A stretch of DNA of 64,000 bases from Stutzerimonas stutzeri. GTDB lineage: Bacteria; Pseudomonadota; Gammaproteobacteria; Pseudomonadales; Pseudomonadaceae. Positions 1 to 8,961 of the stretch are shown piece by piece (position 1 is the first letter of the stretch; the number at the start of each line of letters is the position of its first letter). The translations under genes and the position numbers were made by a program. The notes beneath the pieces were generated by a model that was given only the letters and a program-made list of their open reading frames with translations, was not told the origin of the DNA and searched no databases. The stretch covers positions 11,213 to 75,212 of the forward strand of contig DGLA01000018.1 of the NCBI GenBank assembly GCA_002387205.1. The letters are read 5' to 3'.

Positions 1-292
1 AGGCTACACACGGCTACCACACCGCTTGTGAGCGGGAATGACACAGTCTTTCTTTCCGCTGTACATCACGTCAGACTTGCCTTTCAGAGTTTTATCCACA
101 GAAACCTGCTGCTCATTTATAAACATAACAACAAGCTTTAAATCATTTCTTTCTTTTTATTTAAGTTGGTCATCTGCCGCAGCGTAGCGCCCCGTCATTG
201 GTCATTTTTTGTGCAGAGCACTTCTTTCAAAGCCAACGAAACCCTATACTGGCGTGCTTTCCAGACCCTTCTCATCAAGCACGAGGTACGTG
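1..292. other. Origin-proximal intergenic region upstream of mnmG
   Basis: No credible gene is seen here. The stretch is AT-richer than its surroundings, especially about 110-180, and contains one perfect DnaA box (92-100). In Pseudomonas the gene before mnmG is normally mnmE, so this is probably the mnmE-mnmG spacer close to the replication origin. The mnmG promoter should lie here, but I could not pick one convincingly. Confidence 0.5.
92..100 (+). other. DnaA box (TTATCCACA)
   Basis: The 9-mer TTATCCACA matches the bacterial DnaA-box consensus TTATNCACA exactly. A single box does not make an origin, but next to mnmG and parAB it fits an origin-proximal position, where DnaA may also influence mnmG transcription. 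Confidence 0.55.
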
Positions 293-2185
293 GTGGACTT
301 CCCTTCCCGTTTTGAGGTCATCGTTATCGGCGGTGGCCATGCCGGTACCGAAGCTGCGTTGGCGGCTGCTCGAATGGGCGTGAAGACGCTTCTTCTGTCG
401 CACAATGTCGAAACGCTGGGCCAGATGAGCTGTAACCCGGCCATTGGCGGCATCGGTAAAAGTCATCTGGTCAAGGAAATCGATGCCCTCGGCGGTCTCA
501 TGGCAACGGCGACCGACCAGAGTGGTATCCAGTTTCGCGTGCTCAACAGCCGCAAAGGGCCGGCTGTGCGGGCGACTCGCGCACAAGCCGATCGGATCCT
601 GTACAAGGCTGCCGTTCGCCATGTTCTGGAAAACCAGCCAAATCTGTGGATATTCCAGCAGGCTGCGGATGACCTGATCGTGGAAGCCGATCAGGTTAGA
701 GGCGTCGTGACTCAGATGGGGCTGCGCTTTCTTGCCGACGCTGTTGTGCTTACCACCGGCACCTTTCTCGGCGGACTTATCCACATCGGAATGCAAAACT
801 ATTCAGGCGGTAGGGCGGGTGACCCACCTTCGGTTGCCTTGGCTAGCCGCCTGCGTGAACTGCCGATGCGCGTTGGGCGCCTGAAGACAGGTACGCCGCC
901 GCGCATCGATGGACGGAGCGTGGATTTTTCGGTGATGACCGAGCAGCCTGGCGATACGCCGATTCCAACCATGTCGTTTCTGGGCAGCGCAGCACAGCAC
1001 CCAAGGCAGGTGAGCTGCTGGATCACGCACACCAATGCGCGCACCCATGAAATCATCGCGGCCAATCTGGACCGGTCGCCGATGTATTCCGGTCTCATCG
1101 AAGGTGTCGGCCCGCGTTATTGCCCGTCGATCGAAGACAAGATCCACCGATTCGCCGACAAGGACAGTCATCAGGTGTTCATCGAGCCCGAAGGCTTGAC
1201 CACCCACGAGCTGTACCCGAACGGAATATCCACCTCATTGCCCTTCGACGTGCAGCTGCAGTTGGTGCAGAGCATCCGCGGCATGGAAAACGCTCATATC
1301 GTGCGGCCTGGCTATGCCATCGAGTATGACTACTTCGACCCGCGCGATCTGAAGTACAGCCTGGAAACCAAGGCCATCGCAGGGCTGTTCTTTGCTGGCC
1401 AGATCAATGGCACTACCGGTTACGAAGAAGCGGGCGCCCAGGGCTTGCTGGCCGGTGCCAATGCGGCACTGCGCGCCAAGGGCCTGGACAGCTGGTGTCC
1501 ACGTCGAGACGAAGCGTATCTGGGCGTACTCGTTGACGATCTGATTACCCTGGGTACCCAGGAGCCTTATCGCATGTTCACTTCTCGCGCCGAGTACCGG
1601 CTGATCCTCCGCGAGGACAATGCCGATCTGCGTTTGACCGAGAAAGGCCGGGAACTGGGGCTTGTGGACGTTATTCGCTGGGCTGCCTTCGAGCGCAAGC
1701 GAGAAAGCATTGTTCAGGAAGAGCAGCGCCTGAAAAACACCTGGGTTCGTCCTGGAACGGCCCAGGGTGACCTGATTGCAGAACGTTTCGGTACGCCTCT
1801 GACCCACGAGTACAACCTGCTCAACCTGCTGGCGCGTCCCGAAATCGACTATCGCCGGCTGGTGGAAATCGTTGGTGCCGGGGTAGAGGATGCGCAGGTA
1901 GCCGAACAGGTTGAAATCAAGACCAAATACGCTGGATACATCGATAGGCAGCAAGACGAGATTCTTCGTCTGCGTGCCAGCGAAAGTATCGAATTGCCGG
2001 TCGACCTGGATTATTCGAGCATTTCAGGTCTCTCCAAGGAGATCCAGCACAAGCTTTCCGGCACCCGTCCAGAGACGCTCGGTCAGGCCTCGCGAATTCC
2101 GGGGGTCACGCCCGCAGCCGTATCGCTGCTCATGATCCATCTGAAAAAGCGCAGCGCAGGACAAAAGCTGGAGCAGAGCGCCTGA
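293..2185 (+). CDS. mnmG: tRNA uridine-34 carboxymethylaminomethyl-modification enzyme MnmG (GidA)
   Basis: FAD-dependent partner of MnmE; together they install the cmnm5 group on wobble uridine 34 of certain tRNAs in the cytoplasm. The 630-residue product starts with an FAD-binding GGGHAG motif (residues 13-18), followed by the family signature CNPAIGGIGKSHLVKE, TGTFLGG, and the C-terminal SRAEYRL segment. I chose the GTG at 293 because GAGG lies six bases upstream and the length then equals the usual Pseudomonas 630 residues; an upstream ATG at 209 would add an unconserved 28-residue tail. Its stop overlaps the rsmG start (TGATG), so the two are translationally coupled. Confidence 0.95.
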   Translation: MDFPSRFEVIVIGGGHAGTEAALAAARMGVKTLLLSHNVETLGQMSCNPAIGGIGKSHLVKEIDALGGLMATATDQSGIQFRVLNSRKGPAVRATRAQADRILYKAAVRHVLENQPNLWIFQQAADDLIVEADQVRGVVTQMGLRFLADAVVLTTGTFLGGLIHIGMQNYSGGRAGDPPSVALASRLRELPMRVGRLKTGTPPRIDGRSVDFSVMTEQPGDTPIPTMSFLGSAAQHPRQVSCWITHTNARTHEIIAANLDRSPMYSGLIEGVGPRYCPSIEDKIHRFADKDSHQVFIEPEGLTTHELYPNGISTSLPFDVQLQLVQSIRGMENAHIVRPGYAIEYDYFDPRDLKYSLETKAIAGLFFAGQINGTTGYEEAGAQGLLAGANAALRAKGLDSWCPRRDEAYLGVLVDDLITLGTQEPYRMFTSRAEYRLILREDNADLRLTEKGRELGLVDVIRWAAFERKRESIVQEEQRLKNTWVRPGTAQGDLIAERFGTPLTHEYNLLNLLARPEIDYRRLVEIVGAGVEDAQVAEQVEIKTKYAGYIDRQQDEILRLRASESIELPVDLDYSSISGLSKEIQHKLSGTRPETLGQASRIPGVTPAAVSLLMIHLKKRSAGQKLEQSA

Positions 2186-2832
2186 TGGAAACAATACTGG
2201 CCAGCCATGCCGACGAGCTGAGACGGGGAGCGATGCAGCTCGGGCTCAACCTGAGCGAGGCTCAGCAACAGCATTTGCTGGGCTACCTGACCTTGCTGAA
2301 CAAGTGGAACAAGGCTTACAACCTGACGGCCGTGCGTGATCCGGCGGAAATGGTCTCTCGACATCTGCTCGATAGCCTGAGCCTCGTCGAGCAGGCGCAG
2401 CAGGGCGGGGCACGCTGGCTGGATGTCGGCAGCGGCGGTGGGATGCCGGGTATTCCGCTGGCCATCATGTTTCCTGATCGCCGTTTCACCCTGCTGGACT
2501 CGAACGGCAAGAAGACCCGTTTCCTTACCCAGGTAAAACTTGAGCTCAAGCTCGCCAACGTCGAGGTTGTGCACAGCCGTGTTGAGCAGTTCATTCCCGA
2601 ACAACCCTTTACGGACATAACCTCGCGTGCATTCAGTTCGCTGGAAGACTTTTGTAGCTGGACACGGCACCTTGGAGACATCGATACGCGCTGGCTCGCC
2701 ATGAAGGGCGTGCAGCCGGACGACGAGCTACAGGCGTTGCCTGGCGATTTCCAGCTGGATCAATGCATGGTTCTGAAAGTACCCGGTTGCCAAGGGCAAC
2801 GTCATCTGCTGATACTGCGCCGCATTTCATGA
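2185..2832 (+). CDS. rsmG: 16S rRNA (guanine-527-N7)-methyltransferase RsmG (GidB)
   Basis: SAM-dependent methyltransferase that makes m7G527 in 16S rRNA; loss of this activity gives low-level streptomycin resistance in many bacteria. The 215-residue protein has the SAM-binding motif LDVGSGGGMPGIPLAI at about residues 73-88 and the family feature NKWNKAYNLTAVRD near residue 40. The start ATG overlaps the mnmG stop by one base, and parA begins 19 bp after its stop, so mnmG-rsmG-parA-parB is probably one operon, as is common around bacterial origins. Confidence 0.95.
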   Translation: METILASHADELRRGAMQLGLNLSEAQQQHLLGYLTLLNKWNKAYNLTAVRDPAEMVSRHLLDSLSLVEQAQQGGARWLDVGSGGGMPGIPLAIMFPDRRFTLLDSNGKKTRFLTQVKLELKLANVEVVHSRVEQFIPEQPFTDITSRAFSSLEDFCSWTRHLGDIDTRWLAMKGVQPDDELQALPGDFQLDQCMVLKVPGCQGQRHLLILRRIS

Positions 2833-2851
2833 CCCCGGACAGACACTGACC

Positions 2852-3640
2852 ATGGCTAAAGTATTTGCCATCGCCAACCAGAAGGGCGGTGTCGCCAAAA
2901 CGACCACCTGTATCAACCTTGCCGCGTCGCTTGTTGCTACCCGTCGTCGTGTACTGCTGATCGACCTTGATCCCCAGGGCAACGCTACCACCGGTAGCGG
3001 TGTGGATAAGTTATCGCTGGAATATTCGATTTACGACGTTTTGATCGGCGAGTGCAGTTTGGTTGATGCCATGCAGTTTTCCGAACATGGTGGCTACCAG
3101 CTGTTACCGGCCAACCGCGACCTGACTGCAGCTGAAGTCGCCTTGCTCAATCTACCGGCCAAGGAAAACCGCCTGCGTGAAGCGCTTGCACCGGTACGCG
3201 AGAATTACGACTACATTCTCATCGACTGTCCTCCTTCGCTGTCGATGTTGACGATCAACGCGCTGACGGCCGCCGATGGCGTGATCATTCCGATGCAGTG
3301 TGAGTACTACGCGCTCGAGGGTCTCACCGATCTGGTCAATTCGATCCAGCGCATCGGTCAGGCATTGAACCCGTCGCTGAAAATCGAAGGACTGTTGCGC
3401 ACCATGTACGACCCGCGCAGCAGCCTGACCAACGATGTCACCGAGCAATTGAAGGCGCACTTTGGCGACAAGGTCTACGACACCGTGATACCACGTAACG
3501 TGCGCCTGGCTGAGGCGCCGAGCCATGGCATGCCGGCATTGGTGTATGACAAGCAATCCAAGGGCGCCTTGGCCTATTTGGCGCTGGCGGGCGAGCTATC
3601 GCGCCGTCAACGCAGAACCGCCCGCCGCGCAACCGCATAA
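2852..3640 (+). CDS. parA: Chromosome partitioning ATPase ParA (Soj)
   Basis: Deviant Walker-type ATPase that works with ParB and parS to segregate the newly replicated origin. The 262-residue protein begins almost directly with the deviant Walker A motif KGGVAKTT (residues 11-18), followed by LLIDLDPQGNATTG and the Walker B-like ILIDCPPSL. There is no N-terminal HTH extension, so this is the chromosomal (type Ib-like) form and not the longer plasmid ParA. It lies 9 bp upstream of parB. A perfect DnaA box lies within its coding sequence at 3001-3009. Confidence 0.95.
   Translation: MAKVFAIANQKGGVAKTTTCINLAASLVATRRRVLLIDLDPQGNATTGSGVDKLSLEYSIYDVLIGECSLVDAMQFSEHGGYQLLPANRDLTAAEVALLNLPAKENRLREALAPVRENYDYILIDCPPSLSMLTINALTAADGVIIPMQCEYYALEGLTDLVNSIQRIGQALNPSLKIEGLLRTMYDPRSSLTNDVTEQLKAHFGDKVYDTVIPRNVRLAEAPSHGMPALVYDKQSKGALAYLALAGELSRRQRRTARRATA
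3001..3009 (-). other. DnaA box inside parA (TGTGGATAA)
   Basis: TGTGGATAA is the reverse complement of TTATCCACA, an exact DnaA-box match, lying within parA. It may be coincidental coding sequence, but together with the box at 92-100 it strengthens the origin-proximal picture. Whether DnaA binds here cannot be told from sequence. Confidence 0.35.
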
Positions 3641-3649
3641 GGAATCTTC

Positions 3650-4522
3650 ATGGCGACCAAAAAACGAGGCCTGGGACGCGGACTGGATGCGCTGCTCGGT
3701 GGCGCCAACGTGACGACGGTACAAGAGCCTGCCGTTCAGCTCGATGAGCGAGAGCTGCAACAGTTGCCGCTCGATATCATTCAGCGGGGGAAATACCAGC
3801 CACGTCGCGATATTAACCCGGTGACGCTTGAAGAGCTGGCCAACTCCATCCGTACTCAGGGTGTCATGCAGCCTATCGTGGTGCGTCCGATCGGCGCGGG
3901 CCGCTACGAGATAATCGCGGGCGAGCGCCGTTGGCGTGCAAGCCAGCAGGCAGGCCTGGAAAAGATACCGGCGCTGGTCCGTGAGGTTACCGACGAAGCG
4001 GCCATTGCGATGGCGCTCATCGAAAACATACAGCGTGAAGACCTCAACCCGATCGAAGAAGCGGTCGCTTTGCAACGGCTACAGCAGGAATTCCAGCTGA
4101 CGCAGCAACAGGTGGCTGATGCCGTGGGCAAGTCTCGCGTGACCATCAGCAATCTGTTGCGGCTCATAGCGCTGCCAGACGAGATCAAGACGCTGCTGTC
4201 CCATGGCGATCTGGAAATGGGACATGCCCGGGCATTGCTGGGATTGCCGGCTGAAGAGCAGGTAGAAGGTGCGCGGCATGTTGTCGCACGCGGGCTGACC
4301 GTCCGTCAGACCGAAGCCCTTGTCCGACAGTTGTTGAACAAGAAAGAAGAGCCGAAAAACGCGTCAAAGGGCGATCCGGACATCCTTCGGTTGGAGCAGC
4401 GATTAGCTGAGCGGCTGGGCTCTCCTGTGCAGATCAAGCACGGTGATAAGGGCAAGGGACAGCTGGTGATTCGTTATAGCTCGCTCGATGAACTTCAGGG
4501 TGTGCTCGCACACATTCGCTGA
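3650..4522 (+). CDS. parB: Chromosome partitioning protein ParB (Spo0J)
   Basis: CTPase and parS-binding clamp that spreads around the origin and is moved by ParA. The 290-residue protein has a basic N-terminus, the CTP-binding ParB/Srx region with GERRWRASQQAGL (about residues 90-102) and ENIQREDLNPIEEA, then the HTH QQVADAVGKSRVTISNLL that reads parS, and a C-terminal dimerisation domain. A matching parS-like palindrome lies 20 kb downstream at 24448-24463. Confidence 0.95.
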   Translation: MATKKRGLGRGLDALLGGANVTTVQEPAVQLDERELQQLPLDIIQRGKYQPRRDINPVTLEELANSIRTQGVMQPIVVRPIGAGRYEIIAGERRWRASQQAGLEKIPALVREVTDEAAIAMALIENIQREDLNPIEEAVALQRLQQEFQLTQQQVADAVGKSRVTISNLLRLIALPDEIKTLLSHGDLEMGHARALLGLPAEEQVEGARHVVARGLTVRQTEALVRQLLNKKEEPKNASKGDPDILRLEQRLAERLGSPVQIKHGDKGKGQLVIRYSSLDELQGVLAHIR

Positions 4523-4565
4523 TACAAAATAAATGTAGTGGCGGTCGGAAATTACTACCTGAAGG

Positions 4566-4594
4566 TTGAACGCAGGGTGTGCTGCTCCTATACT
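4566..4594 (+). promoter_or_regulatory. Sigma-70 promoter of the atp operon
   Basis: TTGAAC (4566-4571) and TATACT (4589-4594) are separated by exactly 17 bp, a near-consensus -35/-10 pair. It sits after parB and 63 bp before the atpI GTG start, so it is the best candidate for the main ATP synthase promoter. No obvious operator overlaps it. Confidence 0.65.
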
Positions 4595-4656
4595 CGCGGC
4601 GCTTTTTTGACTGCGGTCATCGAACGACGCCGACCTCGAAAGGCGATGGAAGTAAG

Positions 4657-5055
4657 GTGAATATTCGGAATAAAACATCCCTCCATCAGCTCCCGGTTGC
4701 GCGCGTTCTGGTTATTCAAGCCACGGTTGCGTTGGCCGCGGCTGTAGCATGTGGGCTGCTGTTCGGCTTGGTTGCGGGCTACTCCGTATTGCTGGGGGGC
4801 CTGATCGCGTTATTGGCGAATGTGTATTTCGCCTTCAAGGCGTTTCGCTATTTTGGCGCGCGTTCGGCCAAGGCAATTGTTCAGTCCCTTTGGGCTGGCG
4901 AGATGGGTAAACAGATTCTGGCAGCAGCGCTGTTTGCGCTGGTGTTCGTAGGAGTGAAACCGCTGCAACCGGCCGCATTGTTCGCCGGTTACCTGCTGGT
5001 TCTGGGCGCGGGAGCGAGCGCCCTCCTGCTGATGAAAAATAATCCGAAGCATTGA
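4657..5055 (+). CDS. atpI: ATP synthase accessory subunit AtpI
   Basis: Small membrane protein thought to help assemble the c-ring; first gene of the atp operon. The 132-residue product has four hydrophobic segments, including the conserved VAGYSVLLGGLIALLANVYF stretch near residues 35-60. I take the GTG at 4657, preceded by a purine-rich GGAAGTAAG; a longer reading from 4579 would lie on top of the transcript start implied by the promoter at 4566-4594. Sequence conservation of AtpI is always low, but position and topology fit. Confidence 0.85.
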   Translation: MNIRNKTSLHQLPVARVLVIQATVALAAAVACGLLFGLVAGYSVLLGGLIALLANVYFAFKAFRYFGARSAKAIVQSLWAGEMGKQILAAALFALVFVGVKPLQPAALFAGYLLVLGAGASALLLMKNNPKH

Positions 5056-5069
5056 GCACTGAGGCTTTT

Positions 5070-5942
5070 ATGGCGAGTACCCCGGCGGAATATATCCAGC
5101 ATCACCTGCAGAATCTGACGTACGGAAAATTGCCTGAAGGCTACGTTCGCGCTGATGGCTCGGTGATCGATAAGGCAACCTGGACGATCGCTCAAACGGG
5201 CGCCGAGGCACGCGACATGGGTTTCATGGCGTTCCATATCGACACGCTCGGTTGGTCCGTGCTGATGGGCCTGATTTTCATCCTGATCTTCCGCATGGCT
5301 GCAAAAGGCGCTACCGCCGGTACTCCGGGCCGCCTGCAAAATTTCGTCGAGATGTGCGTGGAGTTCGTCGAAGGCGTGGTCAAGGACACCTTCCATGGCC
5401 GTAATGCACTGATCGCCCCGCTGGCACTGACCATCTTCGTCTGGGTGTTCCTGATGAACAGCCTGAAGTGGATCCCGGTCGATTACATTCCCGGCCTGGC
5501 CCATGCAATGGGCGTCCCCTACTTCAAGATCGTGCCGACAGCGGATCCGAACGGCACCTTTGGCCTGTCGCTCGGCGTGTTCATTCTGATTTTGTTCTAC
5601 AGCTTCAAAGTCAAGGGTTTCGGTGGCTTTACCAAGGAACTGGCATTCACGCCGTTCAATCACTGGTCCCTGATCCCGTTCAACCTGTTCCTTGAAATCC
5701 TCGGTCTGCTGACCAAGCCGCTGAGCCTCGCTCTGCGTCTGTTCGGCAACATGTATGCCGGTGAGGTGGTGTTCATCCTCATCGCGCTGCTGCCGTTCTA
5801 CGTGCAGTGGACCCTGAACGTACCCTGGGCGATTTTCCATATCCTGGTTATCCCGCTGCAGGCGTTCATCTTCATGGTTCTGACCGTGGTGTACCTGAGT
5901 TCAGCGCATGAAGATCACAGTCATGCCGAACTCACGCCGTAA
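5070..5942 (+). CDS. atpB: ATP synthase Fo subunit a
   Basis: Membrane subunit a, which forms the two proton half-channels against the c-ring. The 290-residue protein has five to six membrane segments and the family motif LSLALRLFGNMYAGE, whose arginine is the essential stator residue; the last helix carries HILVIPLQAFIF. I chose the ATG at 5070 (MASTPAEYIQHHLQNL), matching Pseudomonas homologues; an upstream in-frame ATG/GTG-type start at 5052 overlaps the atpI stop and would add six residues. Confidence 0.95.
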   Translation: MASTPAEYIQHHLQNLTYGKLPEGYVRADGSVIDKATWTIAQTGAEARDMGFMAFHIDTLGWSVLMGLIFILIFRMAAKGATAGTPGRLQNFVEMCVEFVEGVVKDTFHGRNALIAPLALTIFVWVFLMNSLKWIPVDYIPGLAHAMGVPYFKIVPTADPNGTFGLSLGVFILILFYSFKVKGFGGFTKELAFTPFNHWSLIPFNLFLEILGLLTKPLSLALRLFGNMYAGEVVFILIALLPFYVQWTLNVPWAIFHILVIPLQAFIFMVLTVVYLSSAHEDHSHAELTP

Positions 5943-6010
5943 CAGCTGAACCGGTTCATCAGTTTCGTTTTACCCAAGAAAACCTTAACCCTTAGCTTCA
6001 GGAGCTTTAC

Positions 6011-6238
6011 ATGGAACTCGTCTACATCGCCGCCTCCATCATGATCGGTCTGGGTGCCCTGGGCACTGGTATCGGCTTCGCCCTGCTGGGCGGCAAGCTG
6101 CTGGAATCCACCGCTCGTCAACCCGAGCTGGCTCCTCAGCTGCAAACCAAGACCTTCCTGATGGCTGGTCTGCTCGACGCCGTACCGATGATCGGTGTTG
6201 GTATCGCGATGTACCTCATCTTCGTTGTCGCTGCCTAA
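6011..6238 (+). CDS. atpE: ATP synthase Fo subunit c
   Basis: Proteolipid that forms the rotating c-ring. The 75-residue hairpin has two hydrophobic helices joined by the polar ARQPE loop (residues 35-39). The proton-binding carboxylate is Asp56 in GLLDAVPMIG. There is no Na+-type signature, so it is a proton-coupled ring. AGGAG lies just upstream of the start. An RNA hairpin follows the gene at 6258-6278, which fits the need for much more subunit c than neighbouring subunits. Confidence 0.95.
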   Translation: MELVYIAASIMIGLGALGTGIGFALLGGKLLESTARQPELAPQLQTKTFLMAGLLDAVPMIGVGIAMYLIFVVAA

Positions 6239-6257
6239 GACTTTTCCGGTTCCTGAT

Positions 6258-6278
6258 GGGGTTCGCCTGGCGAGCCCC
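6258..6278 (+). terminator. Hairpin after atpE (processing or attenuation)
   Basis: GGGGTTCG pairs with CGAGCCCC around a five-base loop (extendable with one wobble). No T tract follows, so it is more likely an mRNA-stabilising or processing hairpin than a full terminator. It separates the highly needed atpE from atpF. Confidence 0.45.
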
Positions 6279-6331
6279 GTTGCCGTGGAATTGACAACCG
6301 CGTCGAACGAGATAGCACGAGGTATATCGCT

Positions 6332-6802
6332 GTGAACATTAACTTGACGCTGTTCGGTCAAACGTTCGCCTTCGCTATTTTCGTCTGGTTTTGCATGAAG
6401 TACGTATGGCCGCCTATTACCAAGGCCATGCAGGAACGCCAGAAGAAAATCGCAGAAGGACTGGACGCCGCAGGCCGTGCGCAGCAAGACCTAAAACTGG
6501 CTCAGGAAAAGGTTTCAAACACCCTCCGCGAGACCAAGGGGCAAGCTGCCCAGATCATCGAGCAGGCTAACAAGCAGGCCAATGCAATCGTTGAGGAAGC
6601 CAAGCAACAGGCGCGCGTCGAAGGCGAGCGGCTGGTAGCGAGCGCCCGAGCCGAAATCGAGCAGGAAGTGAATAGTGCCAAGGAGCAACTGCGTAACCAG
6701 GTAGCCATGTTGGCCATCATGGGTGCGGAGAAGATCCTGGAGTCCCAGGTGGACGCCAAGGCGCACAACGATCTGGTCGAAAAACTGGCCTCCCAACTCT
6801 AA
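6332..6802 (+). CDS. atpF: ATP synthase Fo subunit b
   Basis: Peripheral stalk subunit. The 156-residue product has one N-terminal membrane helix (about residues 5-27, with FAFAIFVWFCMKYVWPPI) followed by a long charged coiled coil rich in A, Q, E and K, the standard b-subunit plan and length. Translation starts at GTG 6332, preceded by a weak GAGG. Twelve bases separate it from atpH. Confidence 0.95.
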   Translation: MNINLTLFGQTFAFAIFVWFCMKYVWPPITKAMQERQKKIAEGLDAAGRAQQDLKLAQEKVSNTLRETKGQAAQIIEQANKQANAIVEEAKQQARVEGERLVASARAEIEQEVNSAKEQLRNQVAMLAIMGAEKILESQVDAKAHNDLVEKLASQL

Positions 6803-6814
6803 GCGAGGCAAGCG

Positions 6815-7351
6815 ATGATCAATACCCAGACGCTTGCTCGGCCATACGCAAAGGCCGCTTTCGAGTTTGCCAGCACGGCTGGTCGGATCGAAGCCTGGTC
6901 GGGCATGTTGAGCCTGGCTGCGGTCGCCGTTGAAGTTCCCCAAGTTGCCGAACTACTGAAAAACCCAAGCCTGACCAGCGAAAGCAAGGTTCGGTCGCTG
7001 GTTCAACTGTTCGGTAGCGAAATCGATGAAGCCTTCCGAAACTTCGTCTCCACCCTGGGCGATAACGATCGCCTGGACGTGTTGCCGACCATTCGGGAGC
7101 TCTTCGAGGACCTCAAGGCTGAGGCCGAAAAGACACTCGACGTTGAAGTGCAGACAGCCTTCGAGCTAACCCCTGCGCAACTCCAAACCTTGGCTGCCGC
7201 CTTGTCGAAGCGGCTAGATCGTACCGTCAACCCCCAGCAGGTCGTGAACCCTGCGCTGATCGGCGGCGTTGTTATCCGCGCCGGCGATGTGGTTGTCGAC
7301 GGGTCGGTCCGCGGCAAACTGAGCCAGTTGGCCGAATCGTTGAAATCCTGA
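6815..7351 (+). CDS. atpH: ATP synthase F1 subunit delta
   Basis: Links the b-dimer of the peripheral stalk to the top of the alpha3-beta3 head. The 178-residue length and the C-terminal signature NPALIGGVVIRAGDVVVDGSV are typical of OSCP/delta. It lies between atpF and atpA with short spacers. Confidence 0.95.
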   Translation: MINTQTLARPYAKAAFEFASTAGRIEAWSGMLSLAAVAVEVPQVAELLKNPSLTSESKVRSLVQLFGSEIDEAFRNFVSTLGDNDRLDVLPTIRELFEDLKAEAEKTLDVEVQTAFELTPAQLQTLAAALSKRLDRTVNPQQVVNPALIGGVVIRAGDVVVDGSVRGKLSQLAESLKS

Positions 7352-7366
7352 TTTGAGGGTCGTGGC

Positions 7367-8911
7367 ATGCAGCAACTGAATCCTTCCGAGATAAGTGAAA
7401 TCATAAAGCAGCGTATCGGTAGTTCCGATGTGACTGCTCAAGCGCGTAACGAAGGCACCGTCGTCAGCGTTTCCGACGGTATCGTGCGCATCTATGGCCT
7501 GGCTGACGTGATGTACGGGGAGATGATCGAGTTCCCTGATGGCGTCTATGGCATGGCCCTGAACCTGGAGCAGGACTCCGTGGGTGCCGTGGTTCTGGGT
7601 GCCTACCAGAGCCTGACCGAAGGCATGCGGGCCAAGTGCACCGGCCGCGTCCTTGATGTGCCGGTAGGTCCGGAACTGCTGGGCCGTGTCGTTGACGCAC
7701 TGGGCAATCCGGTGGACGGCAAGGGACCGGTCAACGCGCAGGCAACTGACGCGGTTGAAAAGGTAGCCCCTGGTGTGATCTGGCGTAAGTCGGTCGACCA
7801 GCCAGTGCAGACCGGTTACAAGTCAGTCGATGCCATGATTCCGGTTGGCCGTGGGCAGCGCGAGCTGATCATTGGCGACCGCCAGATCGGCAAGACCGCG
7901 CTGGCCATCGACGCGATCATCAACCAGCGCAACAGTGGCATCAAGTGCGTCTACGTGGCGATCGGCCAGAAGCAGTCGACCATTGCCAACGTGGTGCGCA
8001 AGCTCGAGCAGCACGGCGCCCTGGCCAACACCATCATCGTTGCTGCTTCGGCTTCCGAATCGGCTGCGCTGCAGTTCCTCGCGCCGTACGCCGGCTGCAC
8101 CATGGGTGAATACTTCCGCGATCGCGGTGAAGACGCACTGATCGTGTATGACGATCTGTCCAAGCAGGCCGTGGCCTACCGCCAGATTTCCCTGCTGCTG
8201 CGTCGTCCGCCGGGACGTGAAGCCTACCCGGGCGACGTGTTCTATCTCCACAGCCGTCTGCTCGAGCGTGCATCGCGCGTCTCCGAAGAGTACGTCGAGA
8301 AGTTCACCAATGGCGCCGTGACGGGCAAGACCGGTTCGCTGACCGCTCTGCCGATCATCGAAACCCAGGCCGGTGACGTTTCTGCGTTCGTTCCGACCAA
8401 CGTGATTTCCATCACCGACGGTCAGATCTTCCTCGAGTCGTCGATGTTCAACGCAGGCATCCGCCCGGCCGTCAACGCCGGTATTTCGGTATCCCGTGTT
8501 GGTGGCGCCGCGCAGACCAAGATCATCAAGAAGCTGTCCGGCGGTATTCGTACCGCACTGGCTCAGTACCGTGAACTGGCGGCGTTTGCCCAGTTCGCCT
8601 CTGACCTGGACGAGGCGACCCGCAAGCAGCTCGAGCATGGTCAGCGTGTCACCGAGCTGATGAAGCAGAAGCAGTACGCGCCGATGTCCATCGCCGAGAT
8701 GGCGGTGTCCCTGTATGCAGCCGAGCGTGGCTTCCTGCAGGACATCGAGGTTGCCAAGGTGGGTGCCTTCGAACAGGCGTTGATCGCCTATTTCCGCCAT
8801 GAGCATTCCGCTCTGCTGGACAAGATCAACGTGAAGGGCGACTTCAACGACGAAATCGACGCAGGCATCAAGGCCGGTATCGAGTCGTTCAAGGCCACCC
8901 AATCCTGGTAA
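7367..8911 (+). CDS. atpA: ATP synthase F1 subunit alpha
   Basis: Non-catalytic nucleotide-binding subunit of F1. The 514-residue protein has the N-terminal beta-barrel, the P-loop GDRQIGKTA (about residues 170-178), and the alpha/beta signature PAVNAGISVSRVGGAAQ. Length and order are standard. A perfect seven-base-pair hairpin follows the stop (8918-8939). Confidence 0.97.
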   Translation: MQQLNPSEISEIIKQRIGSSDVTAQARNEGTVVSVSDGIVRIYGLADVMYGEMIEFPDGVYGMALNLEQDSVGAVVLGAYQSLTEGMRAKCTGRVLDVPVGPELLGRVVDALGNPVDGKGPVNAQATDAVEKVAPGVIWRKSVDQPVQTGYKSVDAMIPVGRGQRELIIGDRQIGKTALAIDAIINQRNSGIKCVYVAIGQKQSTIANVVRKLEQHGALANTIIVAASASESAALQFLAPYAGCTMGEYFRDRGEDALIVYDDLSKQAVAYRQISLLLRRPPGREAYPGDVFYLHSRLLERASRVSEEYVEKFTNGAVTGKTGSLTALPIIETQAGDVSAFVPTNVISITDGQIFLESSMFNAGIRPAVNAGISVSRVGGAAQTKIIKKLSGGIRTALAQYRELAAFAQFASDLDEATRKQLEHGQRVTELMKQKQYAPMSIAEMAVSLYAAERGFLQDIEVAKVGAFEQALIAYFRHEHSALLDKINVKGDFNDEIDAGIKAGIESFKATQSW

Positions 8912-8917
8912 GCCGCA

Positions 8918-8939
8918 GCGGGAGTCGAAAGGCTCCCGC
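8918..8939 (+). terminator. Hairpin between atpA and atpG
   Basis: GCGGGAG and CTCCCGC form a perfect seven-base-pair stem with an eight-base loop just after the atpA stop. No U-tract follows, so processing or mRNA stability is more likely than termination. Confidence 0.45.
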
Positions 8940-8961
8940 CTGCTAACCCGATAGGTGTCAA

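Noticed and set aside
5000..5840. Long minus-strand frame overlapping atpB
   Set aside because: Shadow frame of atpB with a His/Glu/Gln-rich product and no start signal.
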